Positions 6,459-6,674 of a stretch of DNA of 6,674 nt are shown here, in pieces. The DNA is from Fidelibacterota bacterium. GTDB lineage: Bacteria > Marinisomatota > Marinisomatia > Marinisomatales > UBA1611. The stretch lies in assembly GCA_002718285.1 (NCBI GenBank), contig PBAR01000006.1, positions 76,691-83,364 on the forward strand. The letters run 5' to 3'. The notes below the pieces were generated by a model. It made no database searches and had not been told where the DNA came from. It was given only the letters and a program-made list of their open reading frames with translations. The translations under genes and the position numbers were made by a program. Each line of letters begins with the position of its first letter. The first letter of the stretch is position 1.

Positions 6459-6674
6459 ATGAATAGCAAATTATACTTTTTATTAATGGTTACTATGATT
6501 ATTGGCTGTGTTCCAGGAGCCAGGAATAAGACTTTTCCAAAATTAAGTGAACGGAACAAACTTCTAGGTGCCTTACTTCCTGAGCGTGTGTGCTATGATG
6601 TGCAATATTACAATATTAACATAGATATTAATCCTGATAAGAAATACATTAAAGGATTCGTCGATATTATTGCT
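6459..6674 (+). CDS. M1-family metallopeptidase lipoprotein, N-terminal fragment cut by window edge
   Basis: Seventy-two codons are present and the frame is open to the edge. Residues 1-17 form a lipoprotein signal peptide: Met-Asn-Ser-Lys, a hydrophobic core, and the lipobox Ile-Ile-Gly-Cys with Cys17. This predicts anchoring in the envelope. Residues about 43-72 (R-V-C-Y-D-V-Q-Y-Y, then I-D-I-N-P-D-K-K, then I-K-G) match the first strands of the N-terminal beta domain of M1 aminopeptidases, which typically read C-Y-D-V-x-Y-Y-x-L-x-[IL]-x-[VI]-x-P. The zinc motif HExxH would lie several hundred residues further on and is not in the window, so activity cannot be judged. The start at 6459 has no clear Shine-Dalgarno; ATGs at 6486 and 6495 would destroy the signal peptide. 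It follows the cyclase by 51 bp on the same strand, so co-transcription is possible. Confidence 0.8.
   Translation, partial: MNSKLYFLLMVTMIIGCVPGARNKTFPKLSERNKLLGALLPERVCYDVQYYNINIDINPDKKYIKGFVDIIA

Noticed and set aside
6448..6477. TTGACA, 18 bp, TATACT: a good sigma70-like promoter
   Set aside because: It spans the ATG at 6459, which is needed for the lipoprotein signal peptide. A transcript from it would begin inside the gene and leave no workable start, so it is probably a chance match.
1..6674. Mobile elements, CRISPR, tRNA or rRNA genes, phage-defence genes
   Set aside because: Nothing resembling transposase motifs, direct-repeat arrays, cloverleaf sequences or ribosomal RNA was seen. 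The cyclase is of the TPR/TolB regulatory type and has no effector gene beside it, so a CBASS- or Pycsar-like defence reading is not supported.

Overview
The window is AT-rich (roughly two thirds A+T) and densely coded. One gene runs leftward off the left edge. Five genes run rightward, and the last is cut by the right edge. The proteins fit a Gram-negative bacterium of the Bacteroidota/FCB superphylum, for example Candidatus Marinimicrobia, Ignavibacteria or a relative: a DUF5916 protein with a family 9 carbohydrate-binding-like domain, Cys-anchored TPR lipoproteins, an M1 aminopeptidase lipoprotein and a class III cyclase with TolB-like and TPR domains. Several genes have usable Shine-Dalgarno sequences (GGAG, AAGGGG), which are uncommon in typical Bacteroidota, so I lean towards a non-Bacteroidetes FCB lineage. 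This placement is inference.

Layout. From 1 to 2015 on the minus strand is the N-terminal 671 codons of a secreted CBM9-like/DUF5916 protein. A 209-bp divergent intergenic region follows (2016-2224). On the plus strand come an unrecognised secreted protein of 175 aa (2225-2752), a TPR lipoprotein of 488 aa (2845-4311), a 94-aa DUF3303-like small protein with a His/Cys-rich N-terminus (4359-4643), a 577-aa class III nucleotide cyclase with TolB-like and TPR domains (4674-6407), and the first 72 codons of an M1-family metallopeptidase lipoprotein (6459 to the edge).

How the genes may work together. Gaps of 47, 30 and 51 bp, with no convincing terminator, suggest that the TPR lipoprotein, the small protein, the cyclase and perhaps the peptidase are co-transcribed. 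The cyclase is predicted to be cytosolic and to make a cyclic nucleotide. The lipoprotein should sit in the periplasm or on a membrane. The small protein has a putative metal- or ligand-binding face and could be a sensor or accessory, but nothing in the sequence proves this. The flanking DUF5916 and M1 genes are envelope or secreted proteins probably tied to polymer or peptide use.

The most striking direct observation is that the TPR lipoprotein is a long internal duplication. Two ~200-residue copies align almost without gaps at a fixed offset of 232 codons (696 nt). The second is that the cyclase lacks the usual base-specifying lysine, although its metal-binding and transition-state residues are intact. 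I see no CRISPR array, tRNA, rRNA, insertion sequence or integration site.
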